This document shows, one piece after another, positions 27,850 through 36,367 of a DNA stretch of 64,000 bases. How positions within the stretch are numbered: position 1 is the stretch's first letter; the number at the start of each line of letters is the position of its first letter. The position numbers and the translations under genes were made by a program. Source of the DNA: Burkholderia pseudomultivorans (GTDB lineage Bacteria; Pseudomonadota; Gammaproteobacteria; Burkholderiales; Burkholderiaceae); the NCBI RefSeq assembly GCF_001718415.1, contig NZ_CP013377.1, forward strand, positions 558,001-622,000, written 5' to 3'. A model generated the notes under the pieces. That model searched no databases. It had not been told where the DNA came from and saw only the letters and a program-made list of their open reading frames with translations.

Positions 27850-28434
27850 TCACGCGGACGCGAGCAGCAGGTCGATGTAATCGTGGGCGAGCTTCAGTGC
27901 CGCCCGGGTGTCGATCGGGCCGCCGGCGAGCGCGCCGCGCAGCCACAGGCCGTCGATCAGTGCGGCGAGGCCGCTGGCGGCTTCGCGTGCTTTCGCATGC
28001 GGCAGGGCCTTCGCGAATTCGGCGCACAGGTTCGAATGGAGGCGCCGCGTGTTGACGTGCTGCAGGCGCTTGAGCATCGGGTCGTGCATGCTCTGCGACC
28101 AGAATGCGAGCCAGGTCTTCATCACCGGTGCGCTGACCTGCGTGTCGTCGAAGTTCGCGGCGGCGATCGCGCGCAGCCGGGCCCGCGGATCCTTGCGGGC
28201 GTTCGTGCGACGGCGCGTGGTGGCTGCCCACAGATCGCGCAGCACATGGCGCATCGTCGCTTCGAGCAGGCCGTCCTTGTCGCCGAAGTAGTGGCTGACG
28301 ATGCCCGTCGAGATGTTCGCGCGCTGCGCGACCGACGCGAGCGTCGTGCCGGGCAGCCCCGCTTCGTCGATCGACCGCAGCGTGGCGTCGATCAACTGCG
28401 CGCGGCGAATCTCCCGCATTCCGACTTTCGGCAT
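27850..28434 (-). CDS. betI: TetR-family repressor BetI
   Basis: 194-residue regulator. N-terminal helix-turn-helix [33 protein letters not shown] (about residues 29-61) matches BetI closely. In other proteobacteria BetI represses the bet genes and is released by choline. It is the first gene of betIBA on the minus strand, with a palindromic operator candidate about 60 bases upstream. Confidence 0.95.
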   Translation of the reverse strand: MPKVGMREIRRAQLIDATLRSIDEAGLPGTTLASVAQRANISTGIVSHYFGDKDGLLEATMRHVLRDLWAATTRRRTNARKDPRARLRAIAAANFDDTQVSAPVMKTWLAFWSQSMHDPMLKRLQHVNTRRLHSNLCAEFAKALPHAKAREAASGLAALIDGLWLRGALAGGPIDTRAALKLAHDYIDLLLASA

Positions 28435-28491
28435 CGCGACTCCTTCGCCCGCACGGGCCGCCCATGGAAGTCGAGAGCTTAGCGGTTTTTT

Positions 28492-28508
28492 ATTGATCGT
28501 TCAATCAA
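28492..28508. promoter_or_regulatory. Candidate BetI operator
   Basis: ATTGATCGTTCAATCAA contains two overlapping palindromes, ATTGA-N4-TCAAT (28492-28505) and TTGAT-N6-ATCAA (28493-28508), inside an A/T-rich patch 58 bases upstream of betI. TetR-type dimers bind such sites, and BetI sites in other species carry similar TTGAT/ATCAA halves as far as I recall. The match is visual only. Confidence 0.65.
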
Positions 28509-29156
28509 CAAAAAAATCGGGGTCGGAGGTCTGAGGCGAGGCGGCGAAGGCGGGCGAGCCGTTGCAAGCGGAAATTGTGCAGGTGCGGAAAAACGGATTG
28601 AAAGGGGGTTAAATAAATTGAAGTTTTTTTAAAACGGATCCGGAAAACCCGCCGTCTGAAGTGGCGAAATGGCGGATTTTGTTTTATTACGAAGCGAAAG
28701 AATGTGGAGGATCGAAACATTATTCATAATATGAAAATGGCGATCCCGTTGAGGAGATCCGGTAATTTTTGGAAATGCGTTTCAAACGGAGAATTAAAGT
28801 TGGATAAGCTATTGAATGAACAAGGAAATTGATGATTTTCAGGGTGATTGCGCGCCAACTCGCAAACGATTGCGATTCGCCTTTCGGGCACTTCCGCCTA
28901 CCATAAAAAATGCGTGAAGAATTTGAATCGGTCGTATTTCCCGCCTGAATAGAGGGGATCGTTGGGGCGACTTGAGTCAGTAATATTGTCCGTATTAGTA
29001 TGGCGCCGCACTACGAGGAACGAATCGATGCCGCCCGCATCCGCCGCGGTGTATCGGCAATGCGCGCGAATGGAATGCGCGCGTGAGCCGCCGCGCACGA
29101 TTGCGCACCTGCAGCATGACGCGACGTCGAGACGCCGCAGCCACCGGAGAACGACG
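28509..29156. other. AT-rich intergenic island between betI and rhlA
   Basis: About 650 bases, with roughly 28600-29000 strikingly A/T-rich for this genome. No convincing gene is seen. It must contain the rhlA promoter and perhaps binding sites for its regulators. A stem-loop (CCGCC at 28649-28653 with GGCGG at 28671-28675, then TTTTGTTTT) resembles a terminator on the plus strand and might end an unrecognised small RNA. I did not find a convincing lux-type box. Confidence 0.5.
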
Positions 29157-30050
29157 ATGCCGACCGAAAAACACGTAGTCCCGCTGCCGAATGGTCTGAA
29201 GGTCTACGTCGAACGGAACGTGTTCGACCCGGCGTTCGACACGGCGATGCTCGTCAACGGCGCACTCGCGACGACGGCGTCGTTCGGGCAGACCGTCCAG
29301 TATCTCGGCGAGCGGATGAACACAATCTGCTTCGACCTGCCGTATGCGGGGCAGTCGCGCCAGCACAACCCGGGCTGCTTCATCCTGACGAAGGACGACG
29401 AGGCCGCGATCCTCCAGTATCTGGTCGAGCGTTTTGCGCCGGCGTTCCTGGTGTCGGTGTCGTGGGGCGGCGTCGCCTCGCTGTTCGCGCTCGCGCGCGG
29501 CTGCCCGAGCGTGCGGCGCGCGGCGATCTGCTCGTTCTCGCCGTTCCTGAACGACGCGATGGTCGACTACGTGACGCGTGCGCGCGACCACATCGCGGCC
29601 GGCGAGAACCTGCAGGCCGCACAGCTGCTGAACGACACCGTCGGCCGCTACCTGCCGCGCATCATGAAGCTGTACAACTACCGCTACCTGACGCGCCTGC
29701 CGCGCGACGAACAGGACCAGGTCGCGTTCCACGTCGACCAGATCCTGTCGCTGCAGCCCGAGCGCTACCTGAGCGAGTTCTCGAACATCGGCTGCGAACT
29801 GCTGTTCCTGAACGGCGAGCGCGACGACTACACGACGCCGGCCGACGTTCGCCAGCTCGCCGCGCACGTGCCGCGCGCGCGTTTCCAGACGATCGCCGAC
29901 GCCGGCCATTTCCTCGACATCGAAGGCCGCGCGCAGCGCGAACGCACGCGCGCGGCGCTGCTCGGCTTCTTCTGCGACGCACCGGCCGCGGCGCCCGGCA
30001 TCAATCTCGGCGCGTGCATGCCGGCGCCGATGCCGGCGCTGTCGTCGTGA
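29157..30050 (+). CDS. rhlA: RhlA, 3-(3-hydroxyalkanoyloxy)alkanoate synthase of rhamnolipid synthesis
   Basis: 297-residue alpha/beta-hydrolase-fold enzyme that joins two 3-hydroxyacyl chains into the lipid part of rhamnolipids. The nucleophile is Ser102 in VSVSWGGVASLF, the same position as in P. aeruginosa RhlA. The Asp and His motifs are LNGERDDYTTP and DAGHFLDIEG. ATG 29157 follows GGAGA by seven bases; upstream in-frame codons lack homology. First gene of a seven-gene operon. Burkholderia versions make long-chain (about C14) products, from general knowledge. Confidence 0.93.
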   Translation: MPTEKHVVPLPNGLKVYVERNVFDPAFDTAMLVNGALATTASFGQTVQYLGERMNTICFDLPYAGQSRQHNPGCFILTKDDEAAILQYLVERFAPAFLVSVSWGGVASLFALARGCPSVRRAAICSFSPFLNDAMVDYVTRARDHIAAGENLQAAQLLNDTVGRYLPRIMKLYNYRYLTRLPRDEQDQVAFHVDQILSLQPERYLSEFSNIGCELLFLNGERDDYTTPADVRQLAAHVPRARFQTIADAGHFLDIEGRAQRERTRAALLGFFCDAPAAAPGINLGACMPAPMPALSS

Positions 30051-30099
30051 CGCCGCGCCCCGCGCATCCCGCATTCCAATCCTACGAGGCAGGCCAGCC

Positions 30100-30669
30100 G
30101 TGAATATCGTTCAGTCCATCGCCATCGTCGTTCCCTGGGCCGCATGGCTCGCCTACTGGATCGCGACTTCGCGGGCCGTGAAATCGACCGTGCGCAAGGA
30201 GGCGTCGCGTTCGCGCACGCTGCAGTCGATCCCGCTGATCGTCGGCGGCGCGCTGATCATCCTGCCCGATCCGACGCTGCAGGCGCTGGCGCCCGACTGG
30301 CAGCGGTTCGGCCTGTCCGCGCAGTGCGGGCTCGCGGTGCTGGTCGCGGGGCTGCTGTTCTCGGTATGGGCGCGGCTGCATCTCGGCAGCAACTGGAGCG
30401 TGTCCGTCACGCTGAAGGAAAACCACGAACTGGTGCGCTCGGGGCCGTACGCGCTGGTGCGCCATCCGATCTATACGGGCTGCCTGGTCGCGCTCGTCGG
30501 CGCCGCGCTGATCGGCGGCGAATGGCGCGGTGCGCTCGGCGTGCTGCTCGTGTTCGCGTCGCTCGCGTACAAGGTGCGCGTCGAGGAGAGCTGGCTGACC
30601 GGCTATTTCGGGCCGGCCTATACGCAGTACCGCCGCGAAGTCGCGGCGCTGATCCCCGGCGTCTACTGA
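30100..30669 (+). CDS. Isoprenylcysteine/phospholipid methyltransferase-like membrane protein in the rhl operon
   Basis: 189 residues with about five membrane helices. The C-terminal half has the ICMT/PEMT signature: LVRSGPYALVRHPIYTG, then EESWLTGYFGPAYTQYRREV, which binds S-adenosylmethionine in active members. Starts at GTG 30100. It lies 49 bases after rhlA and 17 before rhlB, so it is in the operon. It is not part of the classical P. aeruginosa rhlAB pair, but I recall a gene in this position in B. cenocepacia. Whether it methylates a rhamnolipid, precursor or membrane lipid is unknown. Confidence 0.82.
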   Translation: MNIVQSIAIVVPWAAWLAYWIATSRAVKSTVRKEASRSRTLQSIPLIVGGALIILPDPTLQALAPDWQRFGLSAQCGLAVLVAGLLFSVWARLHLGSNWSVSVTLKENHELVRSGPYALVRHPIYTGCLVALVGAALIGGEWRGALGVLLVFASLAYKVRVEESWLTGYFGPAYTQYRREVAALIPGVY

Positions 30670-30686
30670 ATCTGGCGGCGCGCACC

Positions 30687-31970
30687 GTGGCGAAGGTGAT
30701 CGTGACCGCGATCGGCTCGGCGGGCGACGTGCATCCGCTGCTCGGCGTCGCCCGCGCGCTCGCCGCGCGCGGTCACGAACTCGCGTTCTGCACGCATCCG
30801 CCGTTCGAGCCGGCGGTGCGCCGCTGCGGCTTCGCGTTCGTGCCGGTCGGCACCGCGGCCGAGTACGAGGCCGCGATGGCGAACCCGGCGCTGTGGGATC
30901 CGCGCACGTCGTTCCGCACGCTGTGGCAGGTGATCGCGCCGGTGCTGCGCCCGCATTACGATGCGCTCCATGCGCTGACCGACGCCGACACGGTGCTGGT
31001 CGGCACGCTGTGGGCGTTTTCCGCGCGCTTCATGCAGGAGCTGCACGGCACGCCGTACGTGTCGGTGCAGGTGTCGCCGTCGACGCTGCTGTCCGCGCAT
31101 GCGCCGCCGACGCACAAGCGGCTGACGATTCCCGCGCGCTGGCCGTTGCCGCTGAAGTCGGCATTGATGACGCTGATCGAGCGGCAGGTGCTGGACCGCG
31201 TATGCGGGCCTGCGCTCAATGCGGTGCGCGCCGCGCTCGGGTTGGCGCCCGCGCGGCGCGTGCTCGGCCGCTGGCTGCATTCGACCGACGGCGTGCTGTG
31301 CCTGTTTCCCGACTGGTTCGCGCCGCCGCAGCGCGACTGGCCGTCGAATCATCGGCAAAGCGGCTTTCCGCTGTTCAACGATATCGCGACGAGCGACGAC
31401 GACGCCGAACTCGACGCGTTTCTCGCGGCCGGCGAGCCGCCTGTCGTGTTCACGGCCGGCTCGACGCGCGTCGATCACGCCGCGTATGCGCGCGCGGTGT
31501 CGGACGCGCTGCGCGCGACCGGCGCGCGCGGCCTCCTGCTGACGCCGGACGCTGCCGCCGCCGGCACCGATCGCTTGCTGGCGCGCCGCTTCGTGCCGAT
31601 GCGCACGCTGTTGCCGCGCTGCCGCGCGCTCGTGCATCACGGCGGCATCGGCACCGCGGCGCTCGCGTTCGAGGCCGGCATTGCGCAGGTCGTCACGCCG
31701 TTCGCGCACGACCAGTTCGACAATGCGCAGCGCGTCGCGGCGAGCGGCTGCGGCGTGCGCGTCGATGGCCCGGTCGACGGCGCGCGGCTCGGCGCGGCGC
31801 TCGTGCGCGTGCTCGGCGAACCCGCATTCGCGTCGCGCGCGGCGCACGTGCGCGCACGGCTGACGGCCGAGCCGGACGGCTGCGAGGCGGCCGCCGACTT
31901 CATCGAGCGCTTCGTGCCGGCGCGTGGCCGTGCGGCGGCGCCGGCCGATACCGCGACGGCGGGCGCATGA
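30687..31970 (+). CDS. rhlB: RhlB, rhamnosyltransferase 1
   Basis: 427-residue GT1-family enzyme (P. aeruginosa RhlB: 426) that transfers L-rhamnose from dTDP-rhamnose to the RhlA product, giving mono-rhamnolipid. N-terminus VIVTAIGSAGDVHPLLGVARALAARGHELAF. The nucleotide-sugar site is LLPRCRALVHHGGIGTAALAFEAGIAQVVTPFAHDQFDNA. Start GTG 30687 gives the expected N-terminus. Overlaps the exporter gene by four bases. Confidence 0.92.
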   Translation: MAKVIVTAIGSAGDVHPLLGVARALAARGHELAFCTHPPFEPAVRRCGFAFVPVGTAAEYEAAMANPALWDPRTSFRTLWQVIAPVLRPHYDALHALTDADTVLVGTLWAFSARFMQELHGTPYVSVQVSPSTLLSAHAPPTHKRLTIPARWPLPLKSALMTLIERQVLDRVCGPALNAVRAALGLAPARRVLGRWLHSTDGVLCLFPDWFAPPQRDWPSNHRQSGFPLFNDIATSDDDAELDAFLAAGEPPVVFTAGSTRVDHAAYARAVSDALRATGARGLLLTPDAAAAGTDRLLARRFVPMRTLLPRCRALVHHGGIGTAALAFEAGIAQVVTPFAHDQFDNAQRVAASGCGVRVDGPVDGARLGAALVRVLGEPAFASRAAHVRARLTAEPDGCEAAADFIERFVPARGRAAAPADTATAGA

Positions 31971-33553
31971 GTACCGCGTCGCCGCTTCACGATGCGCCGG
32001 CCGCCTTCGACGCGTCCGCGCTCGCGCCGGCATCGGCGCCGGTGCACGGCATCCGTCTCGCGCTGCTGACCTTCGCGCTGTCGCTCGCGACCTTCATCGA
32101 GGTGCTCGACTCGACCGTGACGAACGTCGCGGTGCCGGCCATTTCCGGCAGCCTCGGCGTCGCGAACAGCCAGGGCACGTGGGTGATCAGTTCGTACTCG
32201 GTCGCCGCCGCGATCGCGGTGCCGCTGACGGGCTGGCTCGCGCGCCGCATCGGCGAACTGCGGCTGTTCGTCGGCGCGGTGCTGCTGTTCACGCTGACGT
32301 CGCTGCTGTGCGGGCTCGCGCGCGACCTGCACGTGCTGGTCGTCTGCCGCGCGTTGCAGGGGCTGTGCTCGGGGCCGATGGTGCCGCTGTCGCAGACCAT
32401 CCTGCTGCGCGCCTTCCCGCCGGCCAGGCGCACGGTCGCGCTCGCGCTGTGGGCGATGACGGTGCTGCTCGCGCCGATCTTCGGGCCGGTGGTCGGCGGC
32501 TGGATCGTCGACAACCTGTCGTGGCCGTGGATCTTCCTGATCAACCTGCCGATCGGGCTGTTCTCGTTCGCGGTGTGCACCGCGATGCTGCGGCCCGACG
32601 CGCAGCGCGGCGCGGCCGGCCCGATCGACGTGCCGGGCATCGTGCTGCTCGTGATCGGGGTCGGCTCACTGCAGGCGATGCTCGACCTCGGCCACGACAA
32701 GGGCTGGTTCGGCTCGCCGCTGATCGTAGCGCTTGCGGTCGTCGCGGCGCTCGCGATCGTGTCGCTGCTGATCTGGGAGGCGGGCGAAGCGCATCCGGTC
32801 GTCGACCTGAGCCTGTTTCGCGACCGCACGTTCTCGTTCTGCGTGCTGATCGTGTCGCTCGGGATGATGAGCTTCTCGGTGGTCGGCGTCGTGTTTCCGC
32901 TGTGGATGCAGGCCGTGATGGGCTACAACGCGTTCCATGCAGGGCTCGCGACCGCGTCGCTCGGCGTGCTCGCGCTGGTGTTCTCGATCGTCGTCGGCCT
33001 GCATGCGCACCGCTTCGACGCGCGCGTGCTGGCGACGTTCGGCTTTCTCGTGTTCGCGGGCGTGCTCGCATGGGACGCGCATTTCACGCTGAAGATGACG
33101 TTCGTGCAGATCGCGACGCCGGGCCTGATCCAGGGCATCGGGCTGCCGTGCTTCTTCATTCCGTTGACGGCCGCGACGCTGTCGCGCATTCCCGACGACC
33201 GGCTCGCAGCCGCGTCGAGCCTGTCGAATTTCCTGCGCACGCTGTCGGCCGCGTTCGGCACCGCGATGAGCGTGACGCTGTGGGACAACCGCGCGACCTA
33301 TCACTACGACGTCGTGTCGCAGTCAGTCACGCATGCGTCGGCGAACACGCAGCGCTTCGTGCATGCGCTGAACGCGATGGGCGTCGAGGGCACGCGCGAG
33401 CTGGCGACGCTGCATCAGGTCGTGATGCAGCAGGCGTACATGATGGCAACGGGCGACATGTTCTGGATGGCGAGCGTCACGTGCATCGTGCTCGCGGCAA
33501 TGATGTGGCTGACGCGGCCGAAGCGCGGCGCGGCGGCCTCCTTCGGGCATTGA
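31967..33553 (+). CDS. EmrB/QacA-type MFS exporter of the rhamnolipid cluster
   Basis: 528-residue, 14-helix DHA2-family drug:H+ antiporter. Motif A-like GWLARRIGELRLF follows helix 2; ALWAMTVLLAPIFGPVVGGWI carries the family antiporter motif. ATG 31967 overlaps rhlB (ATGA). Together with the HlyD adaptor and outer-membrane factor downstream it would form an EmrAB-TolC-like tripartite pump, most simply for rhamnolipid export. Confidence 0.9.
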   Translation: MSTASPLHDAPAAFDASALAPASAPVHGIRLALLTFALSLATFIEVLDSTVTNVAVPAISGSLGVANSQGTWVISSYSVAAAIAVPLTGWLARRIGELRLFVGAVLLFTLTSLLCGLARDLHVLVVCRALQGLCSGPMVPLSQTILLRAFPPARRTVALALWAMTVLLAPIFGPVVGGWIVDNLSWPWIFLINLPIGLFSFAVCTAMLRPDAQRGAAGPIDVPGIVLLVIGVGSLQAMLDLGHDKGWFGSPLIVALAVVAALAIVSLLIWEAGEAHPVVDLSLFRDRTFSFCVLIVSLGMMSFSVVGVVFPLWMQAVMGYNAFHAGLATASLGVLALVFSIVVGLHAHRFDARVLATFGFLVFAGVLAWDAHFTLKMTFVQIATPGLIQGIGLPCFFIPLTAATLSRIPDDRLAAASSLSNFLRTLSAAFGTAMSVTLWDNRATYHYDVVSQSVTHASANTQRFVHALNAMGVEGTRELATLHQVVMQQAYMMATGDMFWMASVTCIVLAAMMWLTRPKRGAAASFGH

Positions 33554-33563
33554 GGAGAAAGCC

Positions 33564-34505
33564 ATGACGACGCTTGGCGCACTCGTGGTCCTGTATCACC
33601 CGACCGACGCACAGCTCGCGGCGCTCGCCGCATGGCGGCACGCCTGCGACGCGCTGCTGGTCGTCGACAACGCGCCGCAGCCCGACGCGCGTGCGCGCGA
33701 GCTGTGCGCGCGCGAAGGCATCGCGCTGCTGCATCACGGCAATCGCGGCGGCATCGCCGGCGCGTACAACGCCGGGCTGGCCGCGCTGTTTCGCGAGCGC
33801 ATCGAGGCGGTTGCGCTGTTCGACCAGGATTCGTCGGTGCCGGCCGGCTACTTCGCGGCGATGCGCGAGGTCGGCGCACGGATGAGCGATCGCGCCTTTC
33901 TCGCCGGCCCGCGCATCTTCGACGAGCACGCGCGCAGCTTCCTGCCCGAGCTGTCGACCGACGGCATCGCGCTGCGCCGGCTGCGGATCGAGCCGGACGC
34001 GCCGATGCAGCGCTGCGCGTTCCTGATCTCGTCGGGCTGCATGGTGTCGCGCGCTGCGTTCGACCGGCTCGGCCGCTTCGACGAAACGCTGTTCATCGAC
34101 CACGTCGATACCGAGTACAGCTTCCGCGCGCTCGCGCGCAACGTGCCGCTCTATGTCGTGCCTTCGCTGGTCATGCCGCACCGGATCGGCGCGAAGCAGC
34201 GCCATGCGATCGGCCCTTTCGAAATGACGTCGATGAATCATTCGTGGCAACGGCGCTACTACAGCGCGCGCAATGCGGTACAGCTCGGCATGCAGTACGG
34301 GCTGCGCTTTCCGGTGGCGATCGTGCCGAACCTGCTGACCGTCTGGCAGGTCGTGCAGATCGCGCTCGTCGAACGCGACAAGCGCGCGAAGCTCGCCGGC
34401 ATCCTGTTCGGCGTCGCGGACGGCCTGTTCGGCCGGCTCGGCCCGCTCGAAAGCACGCGGCCGCGGCTCGCCGAGCGTGCGCAACGCGGCGTGGCGCAGC
34501 GGTGA
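33564..34505 (+). CDS. rhlC: RhlC, rhamnosyltransferase 2
   Basis: 313-residue GT2-family glycosyltransferase that adds the second rhamnose to mono-rhamnolipid. N-terminus TLGALVVLYHP; HHGNRGGIAGAYNAGLAAL; the DxD-type motif is VALFDQDSSVPAGYF; acceptor-side motif SSGCMVSRAAFDRLGRFDETLFIDHVDTEYSFRA is typical of the RfbF/RhlC group. It is 10 bases after the exporter gene with AGGAG upstream. All of rhlA, rhlB and rhlC lie in one operon here, whereas P. aeruginosa keeps rhlC elsewhere. Confidence 0.91.
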   Translation: MTTLGALVVLYHPTDAQLAALAAWRHACDALLVVDNAPQPDARARELCAREGIALLHHGNRGGIAGAYNAGLAALFRERIEAVALFDQDSSVPAGYFAAMREVGARMSDRAFLAGPRIFDEHARSFLPELSTDGIALRRLRIEPDAPMQRCAFLISSGCMVSRAAFDRLGRFDETLFIDHVDTEYSFRALARNVPLYVVPSLVMPHRIGAKQRHAIGPFEMTSMNHSWQRRYYSARNAVQLGMQYGLRFPVAIVPNLLTVWQVVQIALVERDKRAKLAGILFGVADGLFGRLGPLESTRPRLAERAQRGVAQR

Positions 34506-34513
34506 GGCGCGCG

Positions 34514-36367
34514 ATGCGGAACTGGACGAAGCGGCGGCGGGCAGGGCGCGGCTGGACGGTCGTGGCGGCGGCCGCGCTGGTGGCGCTGGGCGGATGCGCG
34601 CCGGCGGGCTTCCTGCCGTCGCTGTCGCTGCGCGCCCCGGCCGACGACGCGCTCGCGCGCACGGCCGGCCCCGGCGCGAACGGCGCATGGCCCGCGCCCG
34701 ACTGGGTCACGCAGTTGCGCGATCCGCAGCTCGACGCACTCGTCGCCGAAGCGACGCAGAACAATCCGGACCTGCAGGTCGCGCAGGCGCGGCTGCGGAT
34801 CGCGCAGGCGCAGCTGCAGCAGTTCGACTCGCTGACCGGGCTGACGGGCACTGCCGGCGCGACGGTCAGCCGCGCGCGGATGCCGAAGCCGGGCGACAAC
34901 GTCGCCGACGTGTCGGTCGGCGGCTATCGCGTGCCGGTCGAGATCTTCGGCGACCCGGTCGTGTCGCCGTCGTCGGTATTCGTCGGGCTGAATTACCAGC
35001 TCGACCTGTGGGGCCGGAACCGCGCCGCGACGAAGAGCCTGATGTCGCTGCGCGACGCGGCGCGCGTCGAGGCCGAACAGGTGCGGCTCGCGCTGACCGT
35101 CGCGATCGTCACCGTGTATTGCCAGCTCGACCAGGCGTATGCGTCGCGCGACCTGCTGCAGCAGAAGCTGGCGATCGGCCAGCGCGTGACGGCCGTGCTG
35201 CGCGAGCGCACCGCGCGCGGCCTCGACAACGCGTACGACGCGAGCGACGCGTCGATCAAGCGCAGCCGGTTGCTGGAACAGATCGCGCTGAGCGACGAGC
35301 AGATCAAGCTCGCGCAACTGCAGCTCGGCGTGCTGTCGGGGCGCGGCCCCGAGCGCGGGCTCGCGCTGCAGCGGCCGCGCGTCGGCGCATTCGCCGGCCC
35401 CGCGCTGCCTGCGCGCCTGCCGGCCGAGCTGCTCGGCCGCCGGCCCGACATCGTCGCGGCGAGGCTGCGTGTCGAAGCCGCGTTCGCGAACGCCGATTCG
35501 ACGCGTGCGCAGTTCTATCCGGACGTGAACCTCGTCGCGCTCGGCGGCGTGTTCGCGCTGACGCCCGCGTCGCTGTTCTCGCGCGACGCGCTCGCCGGCT
35601 CGGTCGGCCCGGCGGTCTCGCTGCCGGTCTTCGATCGCGGCCGGCTGAAGGCGAAGCTCGGCGCGGACGTCGCGCAGGCCGACGTCGCGATCGGCCTGTA
35701 CAACAAGACCGTCGACGACGCGCTCGGGCAGGTCGCGCAGCTCGTCACGTCGCTGCAGACTTCGCAGACGCTGGTCGCGCAGCAGCAGGACGCGGTCGCG
35801 GCCGCGCAGAAGATCGTGCAGATCGCGAGCGACCGGCATCGGCGCGGCGTGCTGATGCAGAAGGACGTCGACGTCGCGGAGCTGACGCTGGTCGACGAGC
35901 GCGCGCAACTGATCGGCTTGCTCGGCCGGCAGCGGACGCTGCGCGTCGCGCTGATCGGCGCGCTCGGCGGCGGCTTCGATGCGGGGCCGGCCGTGGCCGC
36001 GGCGCAGGCGGCGCCGGCGCATGCGGCGCGGGGCGTGCGCGCGAAACGCGGCGCGGCGGCGAATGCGCTGGCCGGCAGGACGGACGCGCCGGCGGGCGGG
36101 ACCGCTTCGTCGTCCGCGCAGGCCGGCGCGCGCGCCGTCGTCCCGCATGCCGATGCGGCGTCGCTCGCGACAGCGGGCGATACGTCGGCCGCCGCCGGCG
36201 CCGGGCGTCGCGCAAGGCCCGGCGATGCGCCCGGCGCGATCGCCGCGCCATCGACGTTCGCCGTGCTGCGTCCGGCGGCGGTGACGCCTTCCAGCCCCGC
36301 ACCGGCCGCGCTGCCGGCCATCCCCGTGTTCCAGCACGATCGTCTGATCGTTACGCAAAGCGACTGA
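34514..36367 (+). CDS. NodT/OprM-type outer membrane efflux lipoprotein with long C-terminal tail
   Basis: 617 residues. Lipoprotein signal with lipobox ALGGC (Cys about residue 28). Two outer-membrane-factor repeats follow, with WVTQLRDPQLDALVAEATQNNPDLQVAQARLR, FVGLNYQLDLWGRNRA and LLGRRPDIVAARLRVEAAFANADSTRAQFYPDVNLVALGG. NodT homologues usually end about residue 490; here some 125 Ala/Gly/Pro-rich residues follow to FQHDRLIVTQSD, probably disordered. ATG 34514 has GTGAGG six bases upstream; GTG 34502, overlapping the rhlC stop, is possible. Outer channel of the tripartite exporter. Confidence 0.9.
   Translation: MRNWTKRRRAGRGWTVVAAAALVALGGCAPAGFLPSLSLRAPADDALARTAGPGANGAWPAPDWVTQLRDPQLDALVAEATQNNPDLQVAQARLRIAQAQLQQFDSLTGLTGTAGATVSRARMPKPGDNVADVSVGGYRVPVEIFGDPVVSPSSVFVGLNYQLDLWGRNRAATKSLMSLRDAARVEAEQVRLALTVAIVTVYCQLDQAYASRDLLQQKLAIGQRVTAVLRERTARGLDNAYDASDASIKRSRLLEQIALSDEQIKLAQLQLGVLSGRGPERGLALQRPRVGAFAGPALPARLPAELLGRRPDIVAARLRVEAAFANADSTRAQFYPDVNLVALGGVFALTPASLFSRDALAGSVGPAVSLPVFDRGRLKAKLGADVAQADVAIGLYNKTVDDALGQVAQLVTSLQTSQTLVAQQQDAVAAAQKIVQIASDRHRRGVLMQKDVDVAELTLVDERAQLIGLLGRQRTLRVALIGALGGGFDAGPAVAAAQAAPAHAARGVRAKRGAAANALAGRTDAPAGGTASSSAQAGARAVVPHADAASLATAGDTSAAAGAGRRARPGDAPGAIAAPSTFAVLRPAAVTPSSPAPAALPAIPVFQHDRLIVTQSD

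Noticed and set aside
28900..29156. A lux-box-like operator before rhlA
   Set aside because: No convincing 20-bp dyad of the lux type found by eye.
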